From positions 1 to 35,574 of the forward strand of contig JABMJC010000008.1 in NCBI GenBank assembly GCA_013201405.1: a stretch of DNA of 35,574 nt, given 5' to 3'. The stretch is from Desulfobulbaceae bacterium (GTDB lineage Bacteria > Desulfobacterota > Desulfobulbia > Desulfobulbales > Desulfobulbaceae). Made by a program: the position numbers and the translations under genes. Numbering within the stretch: position 1 is the stretch's first letter; every line of letters begins with the position of its first letter. Shown piece by piece: positions 26,036 to 34,681 of this stretch. The notes under the pieces were generated by a model. It had not been told where the DNA came from, did not search any database, and saw only the letters and a list, made by a program, of their open reading frames with translations.

Positions 26036-26860
26036 ATGGACAACGAATTACGCAGCCTTCTGCAAGAAATCGCCAAAAAACACGGAAAAATAACGGTACT
26101 GACGGGTGCAGGCATCTCGGCTGAAAGCGGCATCCCCACCTTCCGGGGTCCGGATGGCTATTGGACTGTAGGCTCCACCGTCTATCAGCCCCAGGAAATG
26201 TCTTCCTTTGCCATGTTCTCCCACGCGCCCGATGAAGTGTGGAAATGGTTCCTCTATCGTATGGGCGTATGCCGCCAGGCTGAACCCAATCCAGGACATT
26301 ATGCCCTGGTGGACATGGAGCACCATTTGGGCGAACGCTTCACCCTCATTACCCAAAATGTCGACGGTCTGCACCTGCGCGCCGGCAACACCCTTGAACG
26401 CACCCTGCAAATCCACGGTAATGTGCACCACATGCGCTGCTCGTTGGAATGCACGGGAGAAGTCTACCCCATACCAGAGGAAGTGGAGCCCATAAGCAGG
26501 GAAGGCCAACTGACAGAAAATGACCGCAAGTTTCTGTGCTGTCCGCATTGCGGTGCCAGGTCACGGCCGCATGTGCTTTTATTCGATGAAAGCTACAACG
26601 AAGAACACTACTATTTTTACAGCGCCTTGAATGCTGCAAAAAATACCGACCTGCTCATTGTGGTCGGCACTGCCGGTGCCACCAACCTGCCCAACCAGGT
26701 TGCCGGGCAAGTGTTCCGCCAGGGTGGCGTCATTGTGGATGTCAATATCGAGATGAACCCCTTTGCCCAGTTGGCCCAACAAAGCGAGCGTGGCTTTTTT
26801 TATCAGGCCCCCAGCGCCAGCGCTCTGCCGGCCATGGCCGAAGTGCTGATTGAGGACTGA
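26036..26860 (+). CDS. Sir2-family NAD-dependent protein deacylase (sirtuin)
   Basis: The 274-residue protein has the NAD-binding GAGISAESGIPTFRG (residues 24-38), TQNVDGLH (106-113) and the catalytic His127 in QIHGNV. Zinc ligands are Cys135, Cys139, Cys167 or Cys168, and Cys171. It would remove acyl groups from lysines using NAD. Two family positions are atypical: RPHVLLFDES replaces the usual RPxVVWFGE, and GTAGATNLPNQ replaces GTSxxVxPA. A GGAGGGAGG site gives a strong start. Acetylation control of acyl-CoA enzymes by sirtuins is known in bacteria, but no link to this locus is shown. A 49-nt gap leads to pdxH. Confidence 0.92.
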   Translation: MDNELRSLLQEIAKKHGKITVLTGAGISAESGIPTFRGPDGYWTVGSTVYQPQEMSSFAMFSHAPDEVWKWFLYRMGVCRQAEPNPGHYALVDMEHHLGERFTLITQNVDGLHLRAGNTLERTLQIHGNVHHMRCSLECTGEVYPIPEEVEPISREGQLTENDRKFLCCPHCGARSRPHVLLFDESYNEEHYYFYSALNAAKNTDLLIVVGTAGATNLPNQVAGQVFRQGGVIVDVNIEMNPFAQLAQQSERGFFYQAPSASALPAMAEVLIED

Positions 26861-26909
26861 GCCCTGCTGATTGCCTGTTTTTCCTTCTTGCTGTACGTGA
26901 TTTGCTTCC

Positions 26910-27557
26910 ATGGATATTAGTGCCTTCCGTCAAGACTACCAAAACACACCCCTGACCCGGGATCTGTTGCACAGCGATCCGATTCAGCAATTTGCTCTCT
27001 GGTTTCAGCAGGCCTGCGACGCCGGTATCTGTGAACCCAATGCCATGAGCCTTGCCACCACAGACACCCTTGGTCAACCCAGTCTGCGCACGGTGCTGCT
27101 CAAACTCGTCGATGCACAGGGCTTTGTCTTTTACACCAACTTTGGCAGCCGCAAGGCCAAAGAAATAGCTGCCAACCCGCGGGTTGCCCTGCTCTTCCCG
27201 TGGGTAAGTTTGGCGCGGCAGGTAATGGTTACTGGTGTGGCCGGGCGAATAAGTGCAGCTGAGTCGGCCCGTTATTTTGCCAGCCGTCCCCGGGACAGCC
27301 AGTTGGGCGCCTGGATTTCCCGACAAAGCGAGGTTATTTCCTCTCGTCAGTTGCTGTTGCAGGAGTTTGACAAGGCAAAAAAAAAATTTTTCCAAGGAAA
27401 AATTCCTCTTCCAGATTTCTGGGGAGGATACCGGGTCGTGCCGGAAAGCATAGAATTCTGGCAGGGACAAACCAGCCGCCTGCATGACCGCTTCTGCTAC
27501 CGCCACCTGAAGAGCGGTGATGGCAGCAGCTGGATACTTGAACGCTTGGCCCCTTGA
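26910..27557 (+). CDS. pdxH: Pyridoxamine 5'-phosphate oxidase
   Basis: The 215-residue product matches PdxH in length and motifs: PSLRTVLLKLVDAQGFVFYTN for FMN binding, SRKAKEIAANPRVALLFPW, QSEVISSRQLL, and the substrate-binding RLHDRFCYR near the C terminus. It oxidises pyridoxine or pyridoxamine 5'-phosphate to pyridoxal 5'-phosphate with oxygen as usual acceptor, which is notable in a cell that otherwise looks anaerobic and may mean oxygen tolerance or another acceptor. No Shine-Dalgarno is seen; the leader is pyrimidine-rich. Confidence 0.94.
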   Translation: MDISAFRQDYQNTPLTRDLLHSDPIQQFALWFQQACDAGICEPNAMSLATTDTLGQPSLRTVLLKLVDAQGFVFYTNFGSRKAKEIAANPRVALLFPWVSLARQVMVTGVAGRISAAESARYFASRPRDSQLGAWISRQSEVISSRQLLLQEFDKAKKKFFQGKIPLPDFWGGYRVVPESIEFWQGQTSRLHDRFCYRHLKSGDGSSWILERLAP

Positions 27558-27615
27558 TCCGGCCTTCCCCGGCGGCTACTAACCGCTCGCCTTTTTCTTC
27601 CTTTTTCTACTATTC

Positions 27616-29403
27616 ATGTTGACATACACCCTTCGAGTTCTGATCTGCTGCCTTTTTTTATGCTGTATTCCTGGCCAGCTGCTGCTGGCAAGCAGTGCCC
27701 CCATTTCAACTCCCACAAGTCAGGACAGCAACCAGCTGCAACCGGTTGACCGGAAAGGAAAAACAGAAGAGGCTGGCGCCAGTGGTGAAAGAATATTTTT
27801 AGGATTCCGATCCACCTTGAGCAGCGAGTTGCAAACACCGGTCGACAAGACTCCTGAAGAAAAGCTCGCTATGCTCAACGCCCTGCTCAAACAGGGTAAA
27901 AGTCTGCGCCAGGATGCGAGTCAGGTGGAACAGTCCCTGCAACGCAGTTCCACCACCGCAGATACTTCTGAACTCGAAGCGCAGCTCAAAATCCTGGCAC
28001 AGCAGCTAAACGAGACCAGCACTGACTTTGAACGCATTGCCACCGGGGTGGAGCTTTCGATTTTTAATCCGCCGCAGGAAAAACAGTTTAACTGGAAGGA
28101 AGAACTCTCTGCCCTGCTGGATCCCATTATCAAAGAACTGCAGGCCGTTACCGCCACAACCAAACAGCGGGCCGATTTGAAGGAGAGTACCGCTGCCCTC
28201 AAAAAACAGGCGGGTGCAGCTGCCCAGGCAGTGCACAATCTGGAGGGACTGATCCAGGTCAGCCCGAACAAAGACATGACCAGACAACTCAACGAGTTGC
28301 TGAACACCTGGAAAAATGAACAGGAGCGCATCAAAGGCAAGCTGGAACTGGCGCAGATGAAGCTGCAGTCGTTGACCACGCAAGACGGCTCCATGCTGGA
28401 GAGTACCACCAAACGCCTGAGTTCCTTTTTCAAAACCCGTGGCCTCTATCTGCTCCTTGCTGTGTTGGCCTTTAGCGCCACCTTATTCTTGTTGCGCTAC
28501 CTGAGCCGCTTGCTGCTGCGCCACCTGCCCACAGACAAACACGGCCGGCAACCCATGTATGCCCGCCTCATTACCGTGTTTTCCCATATTGTGTCGCTCG
28601 TTTTTGCCCTGGTCGCCCTGATAGCCGTATTTTACATCGTGGCAGACTGGTTCATGCTCAGCCTGGTTATTCTGTTCACTATCGGCCTGTTGTGGGCGGC
28701 ACGCCAAACCTTGCCGCGCCAATGGAAGCAATCCATCCTCATGCTGAATATGGGCGCAGTGCGAGAAGGTGAGCGGCTGTTTCTGGATGGCGTGCCGTGG
28801 CGGGTGGACAGCCTCGGGATGTACTGTCGCCTCTCCAATCCAACCCTTGGTCAGGTACGGCGCATGCCCATTGAGAGCATACTGGGGGAAATTTCACGAC
28901 CCTATGATCTGGATGAACCTTGGTTTCCCTGTAAAAAGGGTGACTATATCAAGCTGAGCGGTAACAATGTAGTCCAGGTAACCAGCCTCTCGCACGAACA
29001 AGTGGAGGTGATGCGCGCCGGCCTGTCCACCGTATACCCCACGGCTACTTTTCTCGGCCTGGCAGCGGGCAATATGTCACAAAAATTCACGGTCAGCACT
29101 GCCCTAGGCCTTTCCTATGGCCTACAAACCGAAATCACCGAGCGTATTCCTCAAGTACTGCACTCCTACCTGCAAAACAAACTTGACGAAGAAGGTTACA
29201 GTTCCAAATGTTTGGGTATTACCTGCGAATTCAGCCTGATGAACAGTTCCAGCCTGGATGTCTTGGCCGTTCTCGAATTTCAGGGAGATATGGCCAGTCT
29301 GTATTACCGGTTGAACCGTTCGCTGCAACGCTGGTGTTTGGAATGCTGCACCGAAAACCAGTGGGAAATCCCCTTCAACCAGCTCACCGTGCATACTGGC
29401 TAA
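27616..29403 (+). CDS. MscS-like membrane protein with long N-terminal coiled coil
   Basis: The 595-residue protein starts with a signal peptide (VLICCLFLCCIPGQLLLASS). Residues about 70-260 are Gln/Lys/Glu-rich, heptad-like helix, predicted as coiled coil outside the membrane. Membrane helices follow near 278-300 (GLYLLLAVLAFSATLFLLRY) and 320-365. The C-terminal part has MscS-type beta and alpha/beta segments (REGERLFLDGVPWRVDSLGM, then FTVSTALGLSYGLQTEITER). The helix at the pore position (LLWAARQTLPRQWKQSILML) lacks the Gly/Ala pattern of MscS, so channel activity is uncertain. The next gene, glcD, starts 7 nt downstream. A leader without Shine-Dalgarno precedes it. Confidence 0.72.
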   Translation: MLTYTLRVLICCLFLCCIPGQLLLASSAPISTPTSQDSNQLQPVDRKGKTEEAGASGERIFLGFRSTLSSELQTPVDKTPEEKLAMLNALLKQGKSLRQDASQVEQSLQRSSTTADTSELEAQLKILAQQLNETSTDFERIATGVELSIFNPPQEKQFNWKEELSALLDPIIKELQAVTATTKQRADLKESTAALKKQAGAAAQAVHNLEGLIQVSPNKDMTRQLNELLNTWKNEQERIKGKLELAQMKLQSLTTQDGSMLESTTKRLSSFFKTRGLYLLLAVLAFSATLFLLRYLSRLLLRHLPTDKHGRQPMYARLITVFSHIVSLVFALVALIAVFYIVADWFMLSLVILFTIGLLWAARQTLPRQWKQSILMLNMGAVREGERLFLDGVPWRVDSLGMYCRLSNPTLGQVRRMPIESILGEISRPYDLDEPWFPCKKGDYIKLSGNNVVQVTSLSHEQVEVMRAGLSTVYPTATFLGLAAGNMSQKFTVSTALGLSYGLQTEITERIPQVLHSYLQNKLDEEGYSSKCLGITCEFSLMNSSSLDVLAVLEFQGDMASLYYRLNRSLQRWCLECCTENQWEIPFNQLTVHTG

Positions 29404-29410
29404 TACCAAG

Positions 29411-30841
29411 ATGACCAAGATGAGCATGCTGAACGAACGCCATCTCCAAGCCCTGCGCGACATTGTGGGCACCGAGCATGTGGCGAGCAGCCGCACCGAC
29501 CGGCTCACCCATTCCTTTGATGCCACCCAACAGCATTGCATGCCGGATGTGGTGGTACACCCTAAAAGTACGGAAGAAATCGCTGCCATCGTGCAACTGG
29601 CTGCCAAACACCGCCTACCCCTGCTGCCCCGGGGTGCGGGCAGCGGTTTCTCCGGCGGCGCCTTGCCGGTACAGGGCGGGATCGTTTTGGTACTCACCCG
29701 CATGAACCGTATTCTTGAAATCGATACCAGCAACCTCATTGCCGTAGTGGAACCCGGGGTAGTTACCGCCAGGCTGCAGGAGGCGGTGGAACGGCTTGGC
29801 CTCTTTTATCCACCGGATCCAGCCTCCAAGGAATTCAGCACCCTGGGCGGCAATGTCGCCGAATGCGCAGGTGGACCACGCTGCGTCAAGTACGGGGTAA
29901 CCCGTGATTATGTCCTTGGCCTGACAGTGGTCACGCCAACCGGTGAGATCATCCGTACCGGCGGCCGCACCATAAAAAATGTGGTTGGCTACGATTTGAC
30001 CAGGCTCTTTGTTGGCTCGGAGGGCACCTTGGGCATAGTCACTGAAATTATCCTGCGCCTCTTGCCCAAGCCCGCGGCCAAACGCACCATGCTGGCCACC
30101 TTCACCCAAATTGACGGGGCCGCCGAAGCGGTCTCTGCCATTATTCGCGGCAAAATCATCCCCACCACCCTGGAATTTATGGATGCTGGTGCCATCGGCT
30201 GTGTGCGCGATCTGCCTGGCATCGATTTACCGGCAGATTGCCAGGCCCTGCTCATTATTGAGGTGGATGGTGAACCAGCACAACTCGAACCACAGCTGGA
30301 GCGAATCATCGAGCTGATGCAACCCCTGGGCCTGCTGGCAACGACCATTGCCCAAGATGCAGCCGCAGCCGAGGCACTCTGGCGGGTGCGCCGCAGCGTC
30401 AGCCCCAGCCTGCGCAAACTTGGCCCCAACAAGTTCAATGAAGATATTGTCGTGCCCCGCGCCAAGGTGCCGGAGATGATCCGCGCCCTTGAAGCTCTTT
30501 CCCAGCGGCTTGCTCTGCCCATCATCAACTTTGGTCATGCCGGCGATGGCAATATCCATGTGAATCTCATGGTCGACTTACAGGAGCCGGGCATGGAGGC
30601 CAAGGTGCAAACGGCCTTGACGGAAATCTTCCGCACCACGGTTTCCCTGGGTGGTTCGGTGAGCGGTGAACACGGCATTGGACTGGCCAAGCAGCCCTAT
30701 ATTGGCCTGGAATTGGATCAACCCACCTTGGCAGTCATGCAGGCGATCAAGGCAGCGCTCGACCCTCTGGGCATCATGAACCCGGGCAAGATCTTCCCGG
30801 CTGAAAGCCGCCTTGCCCTGGCGCAAGGTGAAACGGTTTAG
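29411..30841 (+). CDS. glcD: FAD-linked 2-hydroxyacid dehydrogenase subunit (GlcD-type)
   Basis: The 476-residue protein has the PCMH-type FAD-binding domain (LPLLPRGAGSGFSGGALP, then STLGGNVAECAGGPRCVKYG and GGRTIKNVVGYDLTRLFVGSEG). The FAD-linked oxidase C-terminal domain follows, with INFGHAGDGNIHVNL and SGEHGIGLAKQPY. It oxidises glycolate or D-lactate, passing electrons to the Fe-S partner encoded 6 nt downstream. In a sulfate-reducer-like cell, D-lactate to pyruvate is the likelier reaction; sequence alone does not decide. Several ATGs lie close together (29411, 29420, 29426); I keep the first. Confidence 0.9.
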   Translation: MTKMSMLNERHLQALRDIVGTEHVASSRTDRLTHSFDATQQHCMPDVVVHPKSTEEIAAIVQLAAKHRLPLLPRGAGSGFSGGALPVQGGIVLVLTRMNRILEIDTSNLIAVVEPGVVTARLQEAVERLGLFYPPDPASKEFSTLGGNVAECAGGPRCVKYGVTRDYVLGLTVVTPTGEIIRTGGRTIKNVVGYDLTRLFVGSEGTLGIVTEIILRLLPKPAAKRTMLATFTQIDGAAEAVSAIIRGKIIPTTLEFMDAGAIGCVRDLPGIDLPADCQALLIIEVDGEPAQLEPQLERIIELMQPLGLLATTIAQDAAAAEALWRVRRSVSPSLRKLGPNKFNEDIVVPRAKVPEMIRALEALSQRLALPIINFGHAGDGNIHVNLMVDLQEPGMEAKVQTALTEIFRTTVSLGGSVSGEHGIGLAKQPYIGLELDQPTLAVMQAIKAALDPLGIMNPGKIFPAESRLALAQGETV

Positions 30842-30847
30842 GCTTTG

Positions 30848-32161
30848 ATGAGCATCCATAAAGAGCTGAGCGCTTACCGTCAGGAGCTGAGCGCCTGTGT
30901 GCGCTGCGGTGCCTGCCAGGCGCAGTGTCCGACCTACCTGGCAACCAGCAAGGAAGGGGCTGCAGCCCGGGGTAACCTTGTTCTGGCAACGGAGCTGCTG
31001 GCTGGCAGGGCTGAACTGGACGCAGAGGCCGTGCGCGATCTCTCCCTGTGCCTGCTGTGCGGGGCCTGTGTGCACAGCTGTCCCAACCAGGTACCCACCG
31101 ATGCCATAGTCAGTGTACTGCGCCGCGAGATCAGTAAAAAAAAAGGACTAGGCCTCCTGGGCAAGGGAGTGGCTGCCCTCACCGGCAACCCGCGCCTGCT
31201 GGGCAGCCTGATGCGCGGGGCCGGACTGTTTTCTTCCCTGTTTTTTGAAAAAATTCCTGAAACTAGCGGCCTGCGCTTGCGCTTTTCTCCGCACACCCTG
31301 CAAGACCGCGTGTTTCCGCCACTGCCCCGGCAAAACATGTTCGCCCGCCTGCCCCAAAAGCTGCCAGGTCGTCCCGACAAGCCTACACTTGCCTTTTTTG
31401 CCGGCTGCACCATCAGCTATCTCTATCCGGAAATAGCTGAGGCCACGGTGCGTGTACTCCAACATCTCGGCTACACCGTGCTGGTGCCACGCCAACAGGG
31501 ATGTTGCGGCATGCCCGCCCTTTCCTCGGGCAATGGCGAATTGCTCAAGCAGCTTGTCCGTGCCAACACCGCTGCCTTTGCCAACCTGGCGGTTGACCAT
31601 ATCATTACCGCCTGCGCTTCATGCGGAGCAGCGCTCCACCAAGTGCACCAGGCGCAACACGTCCAACCCGGCGAAACCGGGCAGGATTGTACAAGCTTTG
31701 CAAACAAGGTCATGGATATCCATGTCTTTCTTGAAAAAGAGGGTTGTCTGCATACCCTGGCTGACCTTTTGACAACAACGACAGCGACAAGCCAGCGTAT
31801 CAAGGTTTGCTATCACGACCCCTGCCATTTGAAAAATCATGGTGTTACCAGGGAGCCACGTGCTTTGCTGCGTACCCTGCCCATGGTGGACTATGTGGAA
31901 ATGGATGGTGCAGCTCTGTGTTGCGGCCTGGGCGGCACCTTTTCGGCCAGTCAGCCCGACCTGAGCAGAACCATTGCCGACCGCAAGATCGAGGGCCTGG
32001 CCGCAAGTGGTGCTGAACTCGTAGCCAGTGGCTGTCCGGGCTGTATCTTGCAACTAACAGACATTATCCACCGGGCCGGCCTGCCCATGCAAGCTGTACA
32101 CACCATGACTCTGGCCCTGGCTGCCCTTGAACAGGCCCTTGCCACCAAGGAAGAGATGTAA
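30848..32161 (+). CDS. glcF: Iron-sulfur subunit of glycolate/lactate dehydrogenase (GlcF-type)
   Basis: The 437-residue protein has two N-terminal [4Fe-4S] motifs, C17-x2-C-x2-C-x3-C27 and C68-x2-C-x2-C-x3-C78. Two CCG-type repeats follow: FFAGCTISYLYPE with GCCGMPALSSGN and ACASCG, then HDPCHLKNHG with LCCGLGGTFSASQPD and SGCPGC. This is the GlcF/LldE-type electron-transfer subunit that links GlcD to the quinone pool or another acceptor. I start at ATG 30848; the ORF track begins one codon earlier at a TTG. The 6-nt spacing from glcD implies co-expression. Confidence 0.9.
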   Translation: MSIHKELSAYRQELSACVRCGACQAQCPTYLATSKEGAAARGNLVLATELLAGRAELDAEAVRDLSLCLLCGACVHSCPNQVPTDAIVSVLRREISKKKGLGLLGKGVAALTGNPRLLGSLMRGAGLFSSLFFEKIPETSGLRLRFSPHTLQDRVFPPLPRQNMFARLPQKLPGRPDKPTLAFFAGCTISYLYPEIAEATVRVLQHLGYTVLVPRQQGCCGMPALSSGNGELLKQLVRANTAAFANLAVDHIITACASCGAALHQVHQAQHVQPGETGQDCTSFANKVMDIHVFLEKEGCLHTLADLLTTTTATSQRIKVCYHDPCHLKNHGVTREPRALLRTLPMVDYVEMDGAALCCGLGGTFSASQPDLSRTIADRKIEGLAASGAELVASGCPGCILQLTDIIHRAGLPMQAVHTMTLALAALEQALATKEEM

Positions 32162-32232
32162 CCCTGGAATCGCCGAACCGGCAGTACGTCCCTCTCCCAT
32201 CCCATAAACTGGATTTTCCTTTTCCCGCGCCC

Positions 32233-33591
32233 ATGACTGCCAAACAAAAAAATTCTCTCATAGAACTCCTTGCCTCAGTGCAACTGGCCCTGTTTCTCCT
32301 GTTTCTTTTGTCCACCACCGCCATTATCGGTACCCTCATTCCCCAGCATGCCCAACCCGCCCTGTATAGCCAACAATACGGCCCCGCAGCTGCCCGCTTT
32401 ATCCAGCTGCTCGACATCGACGACATGTACAATTCCTGGTGGTTTCTGAGCCTGCTTACGCTCTTTGCCATCAACCTGATTGTGTGCAGTGCAGACCGCC
32501 TTCCCAGGCTGATCCGTCTGCTCAAACGGGACAATTTGGCCACCACCAGGGAGCAGTTGGAGCGTTTCAGTTTGCAGCGAGCCATGGACAGCCCCCTGCC
32601 CTGCGACGAACAACTCGGCCACCTGCAGAGCATCTTCAAAGAGCATGGCTGGAAGGCCCAGGAACGCCGCACTGAAAGTGGTGCAGTGCTCCTCTTTGCC
32701 CAAAAAGCACCATGGTCCCGCTTTGGTGTCTACCTGGTGCATGCCTCCATCCTCATCATCCTGGTCGGAGCGGTAGTGGGTTCCCCGGCCTTTGCCAGAA
32801 AGGTTCTCAAAAACAGTGACTTTGCCTACAAAGGTTTTGTCATGTTGCCGGAACGGGCCTTCACCGACCATGTGGTTGCCATCCGGCAAAACCAGCCCAT
32901 CAACCTGGGCTTTATGCTTCGGTGCGATCAGTTCCACATTGAATTTTACGACAACGGTATGCCCAAGACCTATCGGTCACAGGTGACGGTGCTGGAACAG
33001 GGCCAGGAGGTGTTACGCACTGAGATCGAAGTCAACAAGCCGCTCAGGTACAAGGGGGTGACCTTCTATCAATCCAGCTACCAACCCTATCAAAACTATG
33101 AGATACAGCTGAAAAAACAGCCCGATGGTGTAACCAGCACGCAAATAATCCCTCCGGCCCAGGAAACCCACTGGGAAGCGGGCGGCATCAGCTACGGTAT
33201 CATCAACCGAGAACGCCAGGGTGAAGTAACCAGACGGGTGAAGCTCTGGCTGCATGACGGAGAGGGAGAAGCCTCGCAGCTCTGGGTGGAGATGGGAAAA
33301 GAAGTGGTGATCGAGCGGCCCAGCGGACAATACCTGCTCAATATCAAACAGATGTATGCCACCGGCCTGCAGGCTGCCAAGGATCCTGGGGTCTGGCTGG
33401 TGTACCTGGGCTGCCTGCTCATGCTGACCGGCCTCTATGCCGCCTTCTTTCTCTCCCACCGCAAGCTCTTTGCCCATGTGCAAGAAAACGGCCCAGGCTG
33501 CCGCCTGCTTTTCGCTGGTACGGCCAATAAAAACAAAGTACAGTTTGGCCATGTCTTCACCCGTATGGCCGACAAACTACAACAACGTTAA
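32233..33591 (+). CDS. resB: Cytochrome c biogenesis protein ResB (Ccs1)
   Basis: The 452-residue protein fits ResB. A first membrane helix is at about 13-35 (LASVQLALFLLFLLSTTAII), a second at about 69-86 (WWFLSLLTLFAINLIVCSADRLP), a third near 160-180 (FGVYLVHASILIILVG), then a large periplasmic domain (with YKGVTFYQSSYQ) and a final helix near 385-405. With CcsA, encoded 27 nt downstream, it forms the system II heme export and ligation complex that attaches heme to apocytochromes at the periplasmic face. The leader before the ATG is pyrimidine-rich without a Shine-Dalgarno site. Confidence 0.93.
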   Translation: MTAKQKNSLIELLASVQLALFLLFLLSTTAIIGTLIPQHAQPALYSQQYGPAAARFIQLLDIDDMYNSWWFLSLLTLFAINLIVCSADRLPRLIRLLKRDNLATTREQLERFSLQRAMDSPLPCDEQLGHLQSIFKEHGWKAQERRTESGAVLLFAQKAPWSRFGVYLVHASILIILVGAVVGSPAFARKVLKNSDFAYKGFVMLPERAFTDHVVAIRQNQPINLGFMLRCDQFHIEFYDNGMPKTYRSQVTVLEQGQEVLRTEIEVNKPLRYKGVTFYQSSYQPYQNYEIQLKKQPDGVTSTQIIPPAQETHWEAGGISYGIINRERQGEVTRRVKLWLHDGEGEASQLWVEMGKEVVIERPSGQYLLNIKQMYATGLQAAKDPGVWLVYLGCLLMLTGLYAAFFLSHRKLFAHVQENGPGCRLLFAGTANKNKVQFGHVFTRMADKLQQR

Positions 33592-33618
33592 CAGACATTT
33601 TTCCCAGAAGGACAACCC

Positions 33619-34455
33619 ATGGACAGTTCCCTGTTGTTCGGTTTCAGCATGATTGCCTATATCCTTGCCTCGGCCATGTACCTGGCCGGGCTGCTCTTCA
33701 AGGCACCCCGTTTCAACCTGGCCGGCACTTGCCTGACCATTGGCGGCGTGGCCATGCACAGCCTGGCTACACTCCTGCGCTGGCAAGAGACGCACCAGGT
33801 CGGCTCTGGGCATGCTCCCCTGACCAACATGTATGAATCACTGGTCTTTTTTGCTCTGTGCACTGCCCTGCTCTATCTTTTTCTCGAATACCGCTACAAA
33901 ATGCGGGGGCTGGGCGCCTTTATCTTGCCGATAGCCGCCCTGATCATGGCCTATGCCTCCTTCTCGCCCCGCATTGATGACAGCATCAAGCCTCTTATTC
34001 CGGCCCTGCAATCCAACTGGCTCATCGCCCATGTGGTCACCTGCTTTATCGGCTATGGCGCCTTTGCCATTGCCGGTGCACTGGGCTTGATGTATCTGCT
34101 CAAAAAACGGGGGGCCCAGCAACGAGAAAACGGTCTGCTCCCCAGTTTGGCCAGTATTGATGAGCTCACCTACAAAACCTTGATCTTTGGTTTTCTCTGG
34201 CTGAGCGCGGGCATCATTACCGGGGCCATCTGGGCAAACGAGGCCTGGGGTACCTACTGGAGTTGGGATCCCAAGGAGACCTGGTCAATCATCACCTGGT
34301 TCCTCTATGCCCTGACCCTGCATGCCCGCTTCACCCGTGGCTGGAGCGGCACCCGCATTGCCTGGCTCTCCATTGTCGGCTTTGTCGCGGTGCTTTTTAC
34401 CTATTTCGGCGTGAACTTTTTTCTTTCCGGGCTGCACAGCTACGGGGCGAGTTGA
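33619..34455 (+). CDS. ccsA: Cytochrome c biogenesis protein CcsA (ResC)
   Basis: The 278-residue protein is a polytopic membrane protein with about eight helices and the tryptophan-rich WGTYWSWDPKETWSIITW motif of heme-handling proteins, followed by LYALTLHARFTRGW. Conserved His positions for heme binding are visible in AHVVTCFIGYGAFAIAG and TLHARF. It pairs with ResB to deliver heme to apocytochrome c. An AGAAGGA site precedes the ATG. No clear terminator follows it. Confidence 0.93.
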   Translation: MDSSLLFGFSMIAYILASAMYLAGLLFKAPRFNLAGTCLTIGGVAMHSLATLLRWQETHQVGSGHAPLTNMYESLVFFALCTALLYLFLEYRYKMRGLGAFILPIAALIMAYASFSPRIDDSIKPLIPALQSNWLIAHVVTCFIGYGAFAIAGALGLMYLLKKRGAQQRENGLLPSLASIDELTYKTLIFGFLWLSAGIITGAIWANEAWGTYWSWDPKETWSIITWFLYALTLHARFTRGWSGTRIAWLSIVGFVAVLFTYFGVNFFLSGLHSYGAS

Positions 34456-34623
34456 CCCGCATTGCAGCCAGCGCAGCCGGCAGTGAACAAATACTTGAGT
34501 AACAACTGCCAAATGTGAAACAATTGTGAGCTTTTCCCTTACCGCAACTCACCACTGCAATCTACCGCTAATGACACGGATGCACATTGTTCCAGGGTGT
34601 TGCAATCCACTTGCACTCTCTTG

Positions 34624-34652
34624 TTTACCCGCACTCATCAATACGGCATAAT
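34624..34652 (+). promoter_or_regulatory. Candidate sigma-70 promoter for the TauE/SafE gene
   Basis: TTTACC and CATAAT, 4/6 and 5/6 matches to the -35 and -10 consensus, are separated by 17 nt. The predicted start point would leave a leader of about 23 nt before the ATG at 34682. The rest of the 226-nt gap after ccsA shows nothing else clear. Confidence 0.35.
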
Positions 34653-34681
34653 GCATGCTCGTTAGCTTGTGAGCTGATCAT

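Noticed and set aside
27558-27612. Intrinsic terminator after pdxH
   Set aside because: A T-rich run is present, but the stem before it (GGCG/CGCC) is only 4 bp and unconvincing.
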